Origin: Mantis religiosa
Taxonomy: Eukaryota; Arthropoda; Insecta; Mantodea; Mantidae
Length of the DNA stretch: 64,000 bases
NCBI GenBank assembly: GCA_030765055.1
Contig: CM060947.1
Span: 225,878,456-225,942,455, forward strand
Direction of reading: 5' to 3'
Part shown: in pieces, positions 1 to 10,150 of the stretch
How positions within the stretch are numbered: the stretch's first letter is position 1
Layout of the letters: the number at the start of each line of letters is the position of its first letter
Position numbers and translations under genes: made by a program
Notes under the pieces: model-generated
Database searches by the model: none
What the model was told of the DNA's origin: nothing
What the model saw: the letters and a program-made list of their open reading frames with translations, nothing else

Positions 1-164
1 GAAGTTCACATGGGTATCTTCAAGACATTTGTGGAGCAGCTGGATAGTATCGAATTGAGAGAAGATTATTTCCAGCAAGATGGAGCAACCTACCATAGAT
101 GTAATGACACCATGGAACTTGTAAACAGTTTCTTTGATAATCGAATAATCTCAAAAGGTCTGTG

Positions 165-1262
165 GCAGTTTTAGGGAGTTTAACAAAGAAACGCATATGG
201 CATTTGTTGACTTTGAAAAAGCCTTCGATAGGGTAAACCGATGCAAAATGTAGCAAATATTGTAATAACGAGGATACCCACAACAATTAATAAAAATGAT
301 ACAATGCTTCTACTTTCAAACAAAAATAAATGTGAGGAACAATGGTAAAATTTCTAAAAAAAAAATCTTACTATTCAGGGTGTCAGTCAAGGGTGTACTT
401 TATCACTTACACTTTTTAGTATTTATATTGACGAACTAGTGTGCAAATGGAAGCAGCTAGTGTATGTAGGTTTTAAAATTTCAAAGAAAAACGTTTTAAA
501 TATTCTATTGTTTGCTGACGACTTAGTTATTATACAAAATAGCGAGTCTGCCCTGCAAAAATCTATTTTTAAACTTAGTGAACTTTGTAAGCAATATAAT
601 ATGAAAATATATTTTATAAAATCAAAGGTAATGGCATTCATTGGGAAAGAGCCAATTAGAACAAAAATAGTTATAAATAATCGTTGCGTTGAATAGGTAA
701 GCCATTTTAACTACTTGGGAACTGATGTTAGTTATGACAAGGAATATGATGTCTACAATAAAAATATGAAAATTTCAAAGAGTGTGTGGAACAATAAATA
801 GAACATTTAGAAACAAAATTAAAGTTCTACAAAATTATGGTTGTACTCATACTGACATACGGAAGTGAGACTTGGACGTTAACTAAAAAGCAACAGAGTA
901 AAATACAGGCTTCAGAAATGAAATTCTTGAGAAGTGTGAAAGGATGCACGAAGAGGGTCTTAATAAGAAATGAAATTATAAGAGGAGAGCTGGACATTTT
1001 AAGTATGAATGATAGGTTAAAAGATCTCAAAAAAATATGGAAGGAACATGTTGAAAGAATGCCAGATAATAGACTTACAAAACAAATATTACAGTATCAT
1101 CCTAAAGGTCGGTGGGCAGACCCAGGAAACGATGGTTGGAGGACTTCGAAGGCGGAACAGGCACTTGATTGCCTATGCCATGAAGTAAAGAAGAAGAAGA
1201 AGAAGAAGAAGAAGAAGAAGAAGAAGAAGAAGAAGAAGAAGAAGAAGAAGAAGAAGAAGAAG
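165..1262 (+). mobile_element. 5'-truncated non-LTR retrotransposon, family 1
   Basis: Broken frames read a reverse transcriptase: AFVDFEKAFDRVN, then GCTLSLTLFSIYIDEL, the catalytic LLFADDL near 510, and a C-terminal region (TYGSETWTLTKKQQSK, RNEIIRGELDI, KEHVERMPDNRL). This arrangement is typical of insect non-LTR elements; I cannot fix the clade. The endonuclease is missing and there are stops and frameshifts. A 10-bp target duplication (aaggtctgtg) sits at 155-164 and 1263-1272, although its first three bases could belong to the tail. The element ends in (AAG)n. A sister copy lies at 63751-64000 on the other strand. Confidence 0.85.
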
Positions 1263-1265
1263 AAG
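1188..1265 (+). repeat. (AAG)n microsatellite tail of the non-LTR element
   Basis: About 26 uninterrupted AAG units follow the last coding block of the non-LTR element and end at the target duplication. The poly-lysine stretch read through it is a repeat artefact. The sister copy at 63751 has only a few AAG units, so the tail probably expanded from a short 3' repeat. Confidence 0.95.
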
Positions 1266-1487
1266 GTCTGTGACCCTGCAGATCACCTTAGCCGGATTTT
1301 TTCTTGTGGGAGTATCTAAAAAGTAGAGTGTACAAGAATAGGCCACGGACAATTGATGTTATCAAGGAATCCAGTCGAACCGAAATAAGTAACGATACTC
1401 TCCGAGAATATGGTGAGACGAGTGCAAACATGTATAGATGCTGGTGGAGGACGCTTCTAACACTTTCTCTGAGATGTAAATAATGTA

Positions 1488-3110
1488 ATGTAGTCTCCCA
1501 ACTGTCGAAATGGTTCCGGTTTATATGGATCGCACTTTTTCTTAATTGGTAGTATCTTTAAAAATAATACAGACCTGAGACAACTGCAAAAGCATAATCT
1601 CATTTCAGTGTAGAATTGAGATACAATGATAGAGCTACCATAAATGCGGAGTCTGGAAATTTCTACTTCCGACTTCTACTACTGTGCACCAGGTAAACTA
1701 CAATCCAATTTTGAGACGGCAGTGAATATTAGAAATAGTATACACTTTCACCAAATTAAAATTACTTACTAACCAGCTGCTAAACATGGTTGCTCCAATA
1801 ACATAGTTACCAACATTATTAAGCTTGGTGGCAAACCAAGTGACTGATATACATTTCTGGTTGTTGACAAACAGCTCTGTAACTTCAAGCTATTGCGTCA
1901 ATTAAAGCCTAAACGAACATCATAAATACAAATCAACTAAATATCGAGGTAAGCCATGAATGACCTAATTCAACTATCAAGTATTATATTACACGTCTAT
2001 AATAATAAATATATTAAACTTAAGAATTCCAATAGGCAGGTACATCAGATTACAGCTCTAAATGAGAAAATGCACCTTTCTACCGTCACAACACGTACGG
2101 GGATTGGATAAAAAGCAACATCCCGAAATAAGAAGCTAATATTAACATTATCTTTAGATTAAAGTATATGTTTTAGATAGAAGTTTATCTTGAACAAATG
2201 TGAAACCTATTTACTTATTTTAGATCCTACCAAGATTTTAATGCAACCAAGTAAAATATGCAGAAGTAATTCAATTCAATATATATATTTAAAATATGTG
2301 CAAGAAAAATCTATACATTCACCTAGTTTAATTTCAGAATAATAGGGATACTTAAAATTGTTGATAAAATACGTCAATTGAAGCGCTAATAATATTTACC
2401 ATGAAGCTGTCAAAATGCTTCTACTATAAGACTATGCTGATGAGTTTAAAACCCAAATGTGCCATAAAATGAAGAAAATGAAACGGGTTTTTTTAGTTAA
2501 TTATTTAAAATCATCATATTGTTAACCAGAGTAATCACTTACTAATAAGCTAAATAGTAAGTAACATAAAATAAATATGAATAACCCTTGATTAATTACT
2601 AAATGATGTATCTCACATTATCACATATTTAGAAAATTGTTTATAAATATTAAAATTAAAAAAGCACTTGCTATATTGAGACAGAATGTCTCAAATATCT
2701 CAAGGTTTGCAGAAATACTTGAGTCAGATAAAAAGGTGATAGGTTTCCTGGCGTAGTGTTTGACTTGCAAGTTTCGATCAGAATCCATATTATTAAAAAT
2801 AAATATTGTTCCAAATTTTACATACAGTACTGTACATTATGACGAAGTTGTGTCTTGGTTTCAAGAATGCAAGTGGGTCCTTTAATGCTAGCCAGCGCAT
2901 GATCAGCTGAGGAAAGAAAAAAGGAGGGGGCGGGGAAGTTTTCGGCCAAGGAATTAGGAAGTGCCAAAAAGCGCCATAGAACGCTCATCTCCCGTACCCG
3001 CCGGCGGCGTATCAAATTTCCAGAAATGTAATATATATCTACTGTAGCAGTAGATTTCTGAGGTGACATAATTACACTTTTCTTGGTCTTCATTCATGTA
3101 TTTAATACTT
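1488..3110. other. AT-rich DNA, nothing recognised
   Basis: No coding similarity, RNA gene or clear repeat is visible. The short open frame at 2818-3093 on the minus strand has no motif I know and no supporting context. Confidence 0.5.
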
Positions 3111-3116
3111 CAAAAT

Positions 3117-3480
3117 GTGGGGCGCCGGGGTAGCGGAGTGCTTTCGTTCCCGGCTCCCGTGCTAAGGGTCCCGAGTTCGATTCCCAGCTCTGTGGTGGCG
3201 ATTTTAAGTTGGCCCTGTGCACGCCTACACATCTGTCTAGCACATGTGAAGTGTCCCCTATACCCAGCGTGGTTCGGAGTCCACAGTATAAGCTGTAGGT
3301 CCTCTCGCCTCGCCGTCATCACCACTACCAACCTACCATTGGAGGTACTGGACTGTGCCCTCTGGGTGCCTCCACCTGAGAAATGGTTCCGGTCAGCACG
3401 TGGTTTGGGCGAGGTAACCCCGAATACTAAGGTTACCATGTGGGAAGTGTTGGGTACCAACCAACCAATGCTCCAAAATG
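3117..3480 (+). mobile_element. tRNA-derived SINE, family E
   Basis: A GC-rich block in AT-rich surroundings. It starts with a tRNA-like head and a B box (gtcccgagttcgattccc) near 3169, followed by a body of about 300 bp. This is the single copy in the window. The two opposing open frames over it (3096-3605 and 3110-3646) are by-products of its base composition. Confidence 0.6.
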
Positions 3481-4331
3481 ACCTGAAGAGAGAGTGTGTT
3501 TGTGCTGTGTTTAGAAGAGAAAAGAGATTGCTTCGATATATTTTATTGAAAACTTGGGCGAAAGAAGTGACTGAAAAAATGTTATTATTTTTCATGTCTA
3601 ATTGAGCTTTCCATACCACAATTTGCAAAACACACACTGTTATCAACTGTTAAACTTCTTAAAATTCTCAAATTCTTATTATTATCCGAATCAAGAAATA
3701 ATTAAACAAAGGGTGCTTAGGTATCTTACGCAAATTGTTTACATGCTTTTGCCATTCATTAGGACATTTTCCATAATTTGTCGCCATGAGCGATAGCTGT
3801 GACAAAACTTTTCATACCAACGTGGCATGAAAACTGAAATAGCTATTGGCTGCATGAAGCACAGATCGATTATCGATATGTGTGACGCTCATGTGAAATT
3901 CTGGCGGCAGACATGTCATCACAAACGAGAGTACCGGAAGTAATATTTTGACAGCAGAAAAGGCTGACTTGGTTAATCTACTTTCGAAGTGCATTCGTAC
4001 TGGGTGTTCTACATCACAAATGTAAAAATCTGGAACATACGTGTGTAAAGCCACGCTGGTTCTTTATATAGGTAGACTTGCATGGCTCACAGTAGAGAGT
4101 GTTTCGCATCAGAAATAAACGTTTATGCTCTTACTTTTACCTTTAAATTACGATAAATTCTGGAGTAATATGCTTAAAAATCTTTTGAGTCCAAAACCCA
4201 CCACATTTAGGGAAGAATGAACCACCAGCTCACACACCATTGGTTTTTATTACGTTGTGGACCCAAGAAAAGGGTCTAAAGGGACATCTTACTGAGGAAA
4301 TACTGTCTCTAGTGAACTGTGTTCAACAATA
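3481..4331. other. no gene recognised; coding-like edge beside the mariner
   Basis: Mostly unassigned. The last 150 bp before the mariner (about 4180-4331) read openly on the plus strand as TLWTQEKGLKGHLTEE and then LVNCVQQY. If the mariner is removed at its TA site, the frame continues past 7348 as WKEKKIQKLNEAGSNV. It may be an exon-like piece of an older repeat; I do not recognise the family. Confidence 0.35.
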
Positions 4332-4420
4332 TTACGAGGTACGTCCAGAAATTAAGTTCTGTTTGTTAATAAAATTAAATTGTGTACAGATACAGAAAAA
4401 TTATTTATTGCAAAAATTCT

Positions 4421-6117
4421 TTTTTTTTTTTAATTTATTTTATCCATCGATCAGCAATTATGCTTTACAGATGTTTGGTATAAGATATATAGGAACAGGA
4501 CACATAACAATGGAGGTAGCCATGAACGACTCCTCTAACTAAATATGGAGGATAACTGTAACACAATTGAGAACTTAAAGTCTGATGGTATTAATCACGT
4601 GTCTGAGTCATCTGTGCTGGAGACGTCACTCAGGAGAAGATCTTGGGGCAGTCTGCGCTTCAGGCGAGTTGGCTGGCGAGTGCGACAGCCGAGACGGTAG
4701 GTAACAGCTCCAGGGACCTCCTGGAGATTGTAAAAGAATGGACGTGCCAGGCGTCGGATGTATTGGTGAACGGGTAGAAGACCAAACTCATGGTGCAGCT
4801 GCTGGTTTCGGATGAACCATGGAGCGTTTGTAACTGTGCGAAGCACCCTGTTTTGTAGTACCTGCAGTCGGCGGAGATTAGTCTTACTGGTGCCACCCCA
4901 GACTGGAGCTGCATAGGTAAAAATGGAACGGACTAGAGATGTGTAAAGAAGCAGGGAGGATTCATAACCAAGTGAAGTGCGCCTGTTGAGTAGAGGGTAC
5001 AGTTTTGATAGCCGGGCAAACGCAAGCGTAACAGACCGACAGATGTGGGCGTTCCAAGTAAGTCGAGTGTCCAGTAACACCCCAAGGTATTTCACTGGCA
5101 CATTGCTTGGTAACCATGAGAGCGGTTCCCCCAGCAGCCGTAGTGAAGGAGGATCCCTATAAGGTCGTAAAGAGAAGATCTTAACCTCTGTCTTGTTAGT
5201 ATTGAGGGAAATGCGCCAGTGAGAGAACCAATGAGCTAATTGATCTAGGGCAATTTGCAGTTTCTGAATGGCATGAAGAATATTGGCGTGAGAATAATAG
5301 AGAGCAGTATCATCTGCGTATAACGCCGTACAAACTGGAGCTATATCAGGAAGATCATAAGTGAATATATTAAAGAGGAGTGGTGCAAGTACTGAACCTT
5401 GAGGTACACCTGCTAAAATAGGCCGTCGGGTGGATGTGAAACCAGCAATGCGTACCACAAAGGTTCTATTGGTGAGAAAACTTGCTATGATTTGTATCAG
5501 ATAATAAGGGAGACCAATGCGATATGCTTTAAGTAGTAGTCCACTGTGCCACACCTTGTCGAATGCCTGGGCGATATCTAGGAATGCTGCTACGGTGTAT
5601 TGCCTGTTTTCGAAACCTTGAATAATAGACTGCGTGATTCTGAGCAATTGGTGAGTGGTAGCATGCTTCGGGCGAAAGCCAAACTGAAAAGACGGAATTA
5701 TCTGATTATGAATCAAAAAATGAGAAATACGTTGATGAATAATCTTTTCAAAAAGCTTAGAAAGTGTAGGTAATAAGCTGATTGGTCTGTAACTTGAGGG
5801 AAGATTTTTTGGCTTGTTGGGCTTGTGGAAGACGATAATTTCCGCATGTTTCCATGTAGATGGAAAATGACCAATGCGCAGAGCAGCATTGAAGATTGAT
5901 GATAAATAAGCTAGGGCTTTGTTTGTCAAATTCTTCAGCACAACGTTAGGGATAAGGTCATGACCGGGAGACTTTTTAACGGGAAGACGATGGATAAAGC
6001 GGGACAATTCACGTGGAGTAGTGAACGAAATTCTGTTGTGCGCTGTAGGACGAAGTTGGTACTCAAGGAGTTCCCTGTCCACGGAAGAGGGAATATTAGA
6101 GTCAAGACAGGTGTTAG
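4421..6117 (-). mobile_element. Jockey-like non-LTR retrotransposon, 5'-truncated
   Basis: It is bounded by a perfect 14-bp target duplication (attgcaaaaattct) at 4407-4420 and 6118-6131. A poly(A) tail (T run at 4421-4430 on the plus strand) touches the left copy, as expected for target-primed reverse transcription. The 5' end is cut off inside the reverse-transcriptase ORF, so gag-like and endonuclease regions are missing. The host sequence is the 3' untranslated part of the mariner, so this insertion is younger than the mariner. Confidence 0.93.
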
Positions 6118-6124
6118 ATTGCAA
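4595..6124 (-). CDS. reverse transcriptase of Jockey-like element (uninterrupted, N-terminally truncated)
   Basis: About 509 residues are open without a stop. Reverse-transcriptase blocks occur in order: KKSPGHDLIPNVVLK (residues about 49-63), SYRPISLLPTLSKLFEKII, FGFRPKHATTHQLL, AAFLDIAQAFDKVWH, GVPQGSVLAPLLFNIF, and the catalytic YADDTALYY at about residue 266, followed by KYLGVLLD and a thumb/C-terminal region. This matches the Jockey clade and would copy the element RNA into DNA. A full ORF2 would add an N-terminal endonuclease. The nominal start codon lies in mariner DNA, so the true beginning is lost. The open frame over more than 500 codons suggests a fairly recent insertion. Confidence 0.9.
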   Translation of the reverse strand: MQSNTCLDSNIPSSVDRELLEYQLRPTAHNRISFTTPRELSRFIHRLPVKKSPGHDLIPNVVLKNLTNKALAYLSSIFNAALRIGHFPSTWKHAEIIVFHKPNKPKNLPSSYRPISLLPTLSKLFEKIIHQRISHFLIHNQIIPSFQFGFRPKHATTHQLLRITQSIIQGFENRQYTVAAFLDIAQAFDKVWHSGLLLKAYRIGLPYYLIQIIASFLTNRTFVVRIAGFTSTRRPILAGVPQGSVLAPLLFNIFTYDLPDIAPVCTALYADDTALYYSHANILHAIQKLQIALDQLAHWFSHWRISLNTNKTEVKIFSLRPYRDPPSLRLLGEPLSWLPSNVPVKYLGVLLDTRLTWNAHICRSVTLAFARLSKLYPLLNRRTSLGYESSLLLYTSLVRSIFTYAAPVWGGTSKTNLRRLQVLQNRVLRTVTNAPWFIRNQQLHHEFGLLPVHQYIRRLARPFFYNLQEVPGAVTYRLGCRTRQPTRLKRRLPQDLLLSDVSSTDDSDT

Positions 6125-6129
6125 AAATT

Positions 6130-7190
6130 CTAAAACTCTTATTCTACTTTTCTACATAACTGCCGAAATTTTGAAGGTATTTGTCATAGCGAAGCACACA
6201 TTTTTGTATACCTTCTTCATAGAAGTTTGCCGCCTGTGTCTTCAACCAGTTGGAAACATTTTCTTTCAGCTCTTCGTCATTGTTGAAGTGTTGACTGTCA
6301 GGAACAGATTTGAGATGCAAAAACTGACGAAAGTCGCTAGTAGCGAGGTCAGGACTGTACAGGCAAATCCCTGTAGGATGTTTTTCGTCACATTTGAGTG
6401 TGTGGTGATGCGTTGTCGTGAAGAAACACAAACTTTTGACAGCATTCCTTGGCGTTTATTCTGTACTGCGCGGTGCAATTTCCTAAGTGTCTGGCAATAA
6501 ACATCTGCTTTCATTGTTTGACCACGCGGTAGGAAATCAATGAGTTAGATGCTTTTCCTGTCCCAGACATCATTTTTCGAGGTGTCAAGATTTGTTTCGG
6601 CTTAACCTTTGCTGGGGATGAGGTTTGCCTCCATTCCATTAATTGACGCTTACTTTCAGGGGTGTCGTAAGAAACCCAAGTTTCATCTCCTGTGACTATC
6701 TGTGTCAGAAATTCTTCGCCGCCTTCATCATAACGGGTCAAAAACTGAAGTGCACTATCCATCCGTTTTGTTTGAGTTGCTCAGTAAGAATCTTTGGCAC
6801 CCAACGTGAGCAAAGTTTACGAAATTTCAGTTTTTCGGTAACAATTTCATGAACTAGTGATCGTGAGATTTGGGGAAATTCCATAGCGAGAGCACTAATT
6901 GTAAACTTGCGGATTTCCTGGATCTTGTCATCAATCGTGCGAACCAGTTATTCTGTAACCAAAGATGGACGTTCACTTCGTTCTTCATCGTGCACTTCAC
7001 TACGTCCTTCATTGAACTGTCGGACTCATCTTCTCACCATTGTATCACTCATCGCATTTTGTCCCTAAACATCGCAAATTTGCCGATAAATTTCAATTGG
7101 TTTCAATTTCCTAGCTTTCAGAAAAAGAATCACAGATCTGATTTCACAAGCGGCGAGATTTTCAATCAACACCGACATTGTAAACAAGCA
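6130..7190 (-). pseudogene. mariner transposase pseudogene
   Basis: Transposase of the interrupted mariner. It would catalyse cut-and-paste excision at TA sites. The longest intact stretches are 6762-6511 (around TGDETWVSYDTPESKRQ) and 6431-6144 (SPDLATSDF to the C-terminus). The three catalytic aspartates are present in the DNA but lie in different frames because of small indels. The N-terminal DNA-binding half has several stops. The coding end lies just beside the insertion point of the Jockey-like element, which therefore hit the 3' untranslated part. Confidence 0.85.
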
Positions 7191-7349
7191 CAATAAAGCG
7201 TACGTGGGTGTCAGCGATCTCACAATGGCGCAATCTCACTATTCTTCTCCTTGATACAGAGCGTCTACCGCGCATGTGCGGAACTGCGATCGCAGCGCTG
7301 CAGACGGATAAATTGAAACAGAAGTTACTTTCTGGACGCCCCTTGCATA

Positions 7350-8230
7350 TTGGAAAGAAAAAAAAATACAAAAGCTTAATGAGGCAGGTTCAAATGTACT
7401 TTGCATTACAATGATTACAATAATTAAATATGTGATTTCTATTTGGAACATTTTGTCTGACAAATACACTCGCAATTCTTTGCAAAGTAAAGCCAAGAAT
7501 GAATTAGTTATATATATACAAGGTGTACCTGTATCTAATAGTGTTTTATATACTATTATATGGGACATCTTTCCAAATCAAATTGGCACAAAATGTTCTC
7601 ATAAACATGAATCCGAACATCGTTTCTTACAGAGTTTTTAAAGAATTTGTACTTTCGTTGACGACTATAATGATAAATTTAATTAAATTTTCGTCCATAC
7701 GTTTATTTTTGGTGTGTTTATTTGTTGTAGGGCAAATATTTAATAATTAAATGCATTTAATCGCTGTCCGCTGATTACTCCTTGTTTGTCGGATGTAGGA
7801 CACACAAGCCCAGGGGAAGACAGGTAATGGCGCTGTGACGTCAGTTCCTTCAGCTCTAACCGCCAAATATACGCCAGGTTAGCGTGTGACGTCACCGCGC
7901 TGACTTCTGATGCCCAGGAGGAAGGAAATAGATGGATGTGTTGGGCTTCCGATAGCGTAGGAAAGACAGGAAACGTATCGGGTATGAATAATATGTGCAA
8001 ATTACATCTTGGGTGTTGCTGACTGCTTTAATTACACAATTGGTCACAGTTTATAAACAATTACATTTTGGCTCTGTGCTATTATAAAATATATAGAACT
8101 TCAACTCGTAGTTTATCTGAAGGTTAGGCATGTTATAAATAAATAAAATAAAACATAAAAGTAATTTTTTCTGCAAATTAGAGGAGACTCACTCAGAACA
8201 GAATTACGTGGATATTTTCCGAAACCTTCT
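7350..8230. other. no gene recognised; possible hAT terminal region
   Basis: AT-rich until about 7740. Between 7780 and 7980 there is a GC-richer stretch with two gtgacgtca motifs, which may be the subterminal part of the hAT element that continues to the right. This is inference from position only. Confidence 0.3.
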
Positions 8231-8402
8231 GTTTCGTTTTTCTTTAACTAGGTTATCACTGTCAGGACGTAATATCTGGGAAATTTGTAATCGAACGCTA
8301 CATATTAGATTGTGAACCGACAAGGTACTTCAGGGTTTGGACTTAGCTAATTTCATAACAGAAAAATAAATTGTTCGTACACATATGTCAAGCCAAACAT
8401 AC

Positions 8403-8998
8403 TGTGACTTTGTGGGTTCGTGGAATAAAAAGTCCAATTACACCACTCAAAAATGTTCTTTATTTCCACCGACTTACAGTTTAACACTTGCCAATTACAC
8501 AGAATTTCGTGCTGCACACAGTTACAATTCACCAGTCCGTCCGTTACAATTTCACTTGTCCTCGCGATTACATAAACTCCGATGCACATACCAGTTACGT
8601 ACAGTCTTCCGTTGCACAATCCTTTCGTTCATTAACACGTCACTGACTAACCCTTCCTTCTTACACCAAGAACTGTGCTCACTCACATACTAACCAACTG
8701 ACTGACCGACTAAACCAAAACCAACTCAACTCACTAACTAACTGATTGACCAACAACTCTGTCCGTCTGTAGCCCTCTTTATAGGCATCTCGCCGTCTTC
8801 TAGACGTTTCCAGATGATGAAAGATCCCGTAATTTCTGGAACCAGGTGGAAGTGAAACAGACCGCACATTTATGTTTCTTTCCCCAGTCGTCCCTGTCAC
8901 CACTATAAGACAAACGAGGGGAGGGCGTAGCTAACATTGACCTCCCTCGTCTCCCGCTCTCAGCTGCTTTCATAGGGTGTTCCAACGCCCGCGTTACA
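8403..8998 (-). repeat. 3' LTR
   Basis: Identical by eye to the 5' LTR except at position 8688. The AATAAA signal at 8464-8459 would end the element transcript. Confidence 0.93.
8459..8464 (-). terminator. LTR polyadenylation signal AATAAA
   Basis: Minus-strand aaataaagaac in the 3' LTR, downstream of the TATA box by about 320 bp in LTR coordinates. The matching copy in the 5' LTR is at 10207-10212. Confidence 0.55.
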
Positions 8999-10105
8999 CT
9001 GCTCCCTCCTCAAAGCTGTTCGCCCCGAACAGCCCCATCGTAGCGGGCGAGGCGGTCCAGGTGTACCACCAGCATCTGCTCGGAGTCTCAGCCAGAAGTA
9101 GCGCTGCCGTAGTTTGTGAATCATTCGGTTCGCTCCCAGGTGTCCTCCTGAAGTACCGGCGTGCACTTCCTCCAAGACTTCCGGGACCTTACTCCGGGGA
9201 AGTACCAACTGTCCTCTCTGCGCCTTCCCATCGGGTGACTCCCATACCCGGAACAGCACGCCCTCTCTGGTCTTCAACGAGTCCCATTGGGCCCAGTGCG
9301 ACTTGTAGGTGGCGCTCCTCGGTGCGATGTCCTCCCAGGTTGGTCTCGTCCCTGCGTCCACTTCCCTCAAGAGTGGCCCCAAGTCTGCGTCCGCCAGCTG
9401 CTCCCTCCTCAGGCCTGCGCTATCCCAGCCTTCAGCAGGCACTGCCACAACTACTCGGACTGCTGCGGCACGCTCCTCCTCTTCCACTCTTGTGCGCTCG
9501 TGGCCGTCCTGGATCTGCGATAGGACACCTCCAATGCAATGGTCGCTGGCGTCGGTGTCCACAATGAAGGCGCCACCCGGTTGTGGGAAACCCAAAATTG
9601 AAGCACTGCACAGGGTCCCCTTCGGGTGCTGGAAAGCGTCTCCGGCGTCCTCCGTCCACACATAAGGCCGGTTTTCCTCCGTCAGGCGGGTGAGGGGTTT
9701 TGCGATGTTGTCGGCCTTTTCCTCTAAATCATTAAGGCGGTCGTTTACTTGACCCTTCCGTTTGCCCAGGTTCGCGACGTCATCCCTCACGCCGGCCAAC
9801 CGTTCCTCAAACTTTGCGGCGAGAGCCTCGTTCGCCGCCTTCATTTCCGTGGCCAGACTGTCGTTCGCTGTCCTCATTTCTGTGGTCAGTTCGGCCATCT
9901 TTGAGGTCATTGTTGTGGCCAAGTTGCTGTTAGCCGTTTCCGTCTTCGCTGTTAATTCGGCCTTCATTTCTTCCATCTTCCCAATGATGTTGTCGTTTGC
10001 CGCCTCTGTTTTTGCAGCGAGGTTTTCATTTGCCGTCTTCATTTCTGTCAGTTCCGCCTTCATTTCCATCATCATCTCTAAAATTTTCTCCAATGCCGCG
10101 TCCAT
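8960..10105 (-). CDS. chimeric coiled-coil / truncated Pol ORF of the LTR element
   Basis: I choose the ATG at 10105, past the primer site. An upstream ATG in the LTR would add 31 residues. About the first 140 residues are a heptad-like coiled coil of repeated MKAELT / TANxxLA units, probably Gag-like. The frame then jumps into the end of a reverse transcriptase and start of RNase H (TRLTEENRPYVWTEDAGDAF, AFIVDTDASDHCIGGVLSQ). It then passes a linker rich in R and E into an integrase zinc-binding start (EVHAGTSGGHLGANRMIHKL). Catalytic RT motifs, most of RNase H and the integrase core are deleted, all in frame. The stop lies in the 3' LTR. It cannot supply enzymes itself; whether the coiled-coil protein is made is unknown. 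Confidence 0.75.
   Translation of the reverse strand: MDAALEKILEMMMEMKAELTEMKTANENLAAKTEAANDNIIGKMEEMKAELTAKTETANSNLATTMTSKMAELTTEMRTANDSLATEMKAANEALAAKFEERLAGVRDDVANLGKRKGQVNDRLNDLEEKADNIAKPLTRLTEENRPYVWTEDAGDAFQHPKGTLCSASILGFPQPGGAFIVDTDASDHCIGGVLSQIQDGHERTRVEEEERAAAVRVVVAVPAEGWDSAGLRREQLADADLGPLLREVDAGTRPTWEDIAPRSATYKSHWAQWDSLKTREGVLFRVWESPDGKAQRGQLVLPRSKVPEVLEEVHAGTSGGHLGANRMIHKLRQRYFWLRLRADAGGTPGPPRPLRWGCSGRTALRREQCNAGVGTPYESS
8999..9012 (-). other. polypurine tract
   Basis: The minus strand reads gaggagggagcag immediately before the 3' LTR, where plus-strand synthesis is primed in LTR retrotransposons. Confidence 0.65.
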
Positions 10106-10131
10106 GGTTGTAATGTTCGGTGATGTTATCT

Positions 10132-10149
10132 TCCCGCTTCCTGACACCA
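10132..10149 (-). other. primer binding site
   Basis: One base inside the 5' LTR the minus strand reads tggtgtcaggaagcggga. It starts with TGG, complementary to a tRNA CCA end, and resembles the TGGTGTCAG-type sites of several insect Ty3-like elements. I did not identify the tRNA by alignment. Confidence 0.6.
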
Positions 10150-10150
10150 G

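Larger units (their letters stand above)
1..1487 (+). pseudogene. mariner-like transposase remnant, split by a non-LTR insertion
   Basis: The frame from base 1 reads a DDE transposase segment with FQQDGATYH, then a run ending FFDNRIIS. The same protein resumes after the inserted element at 1273 with PDFFLWEYLKSRVYKNRP followed by RTIDVIKES. Together these resemble the second and third catalytic blocks of the mariner-like family found again at 14559 and 26320. Stop codons interrupt the resumed part and the SPDL-type motif is damaged, so it is a dead copy. The N-terminal half lies outside the window. The frame fades near 1487. Confidence 0.75.
4332..7347 (-). mobile_element. mariner transposon, degenerate, interrupted by a Jockey-like element
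   Basis: Inverted termini match: left ttacgaggtacgtccagaaa (4332 on) and right, on the other strand, tgcaaggggcgtccagaaag (7347 down). Both are flanked by TA (4330-4331, 7348-7349). Removing the 1,711 bp of inserted element and duplicated target leaves about 1,305 bp, the usual mariner length. Transposase blocks read on the minus strand: a helix-turn-helix region near 6900-7050, IVTGDETW near 6690, HDNASPHT in a shifted frame near 6415, SPDLATSDF near 6340, and a C-terminus ending GSYVEK at 6144. These are the D,D34D landmarks of mariner. Frameshifts and stops show it is inactive. Confidence 0.9.

Noticed and set aside
837..1319. Open frame with a poly-lysine end
   Set aside because: The lysines are the AAG tail of the non-LTR element; the frame is a piece of its reverse transcriptase.
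3096..3646. Overlapping 169- and 178-codon frames
   Set aside because: They run in opposite directions across a GC-rich SINE with no protein motif.
8353..8693. Duplicate ORFs repeated at 10026-10441
   Set aside because: They lie within the two LTRs, which are non-coding.
9287..9665. Plus-strand and other-frame ORFs inside the LTR element
   Set aside because: They are shadows of the minus-strand chimeric frame in GC-rich DNA.
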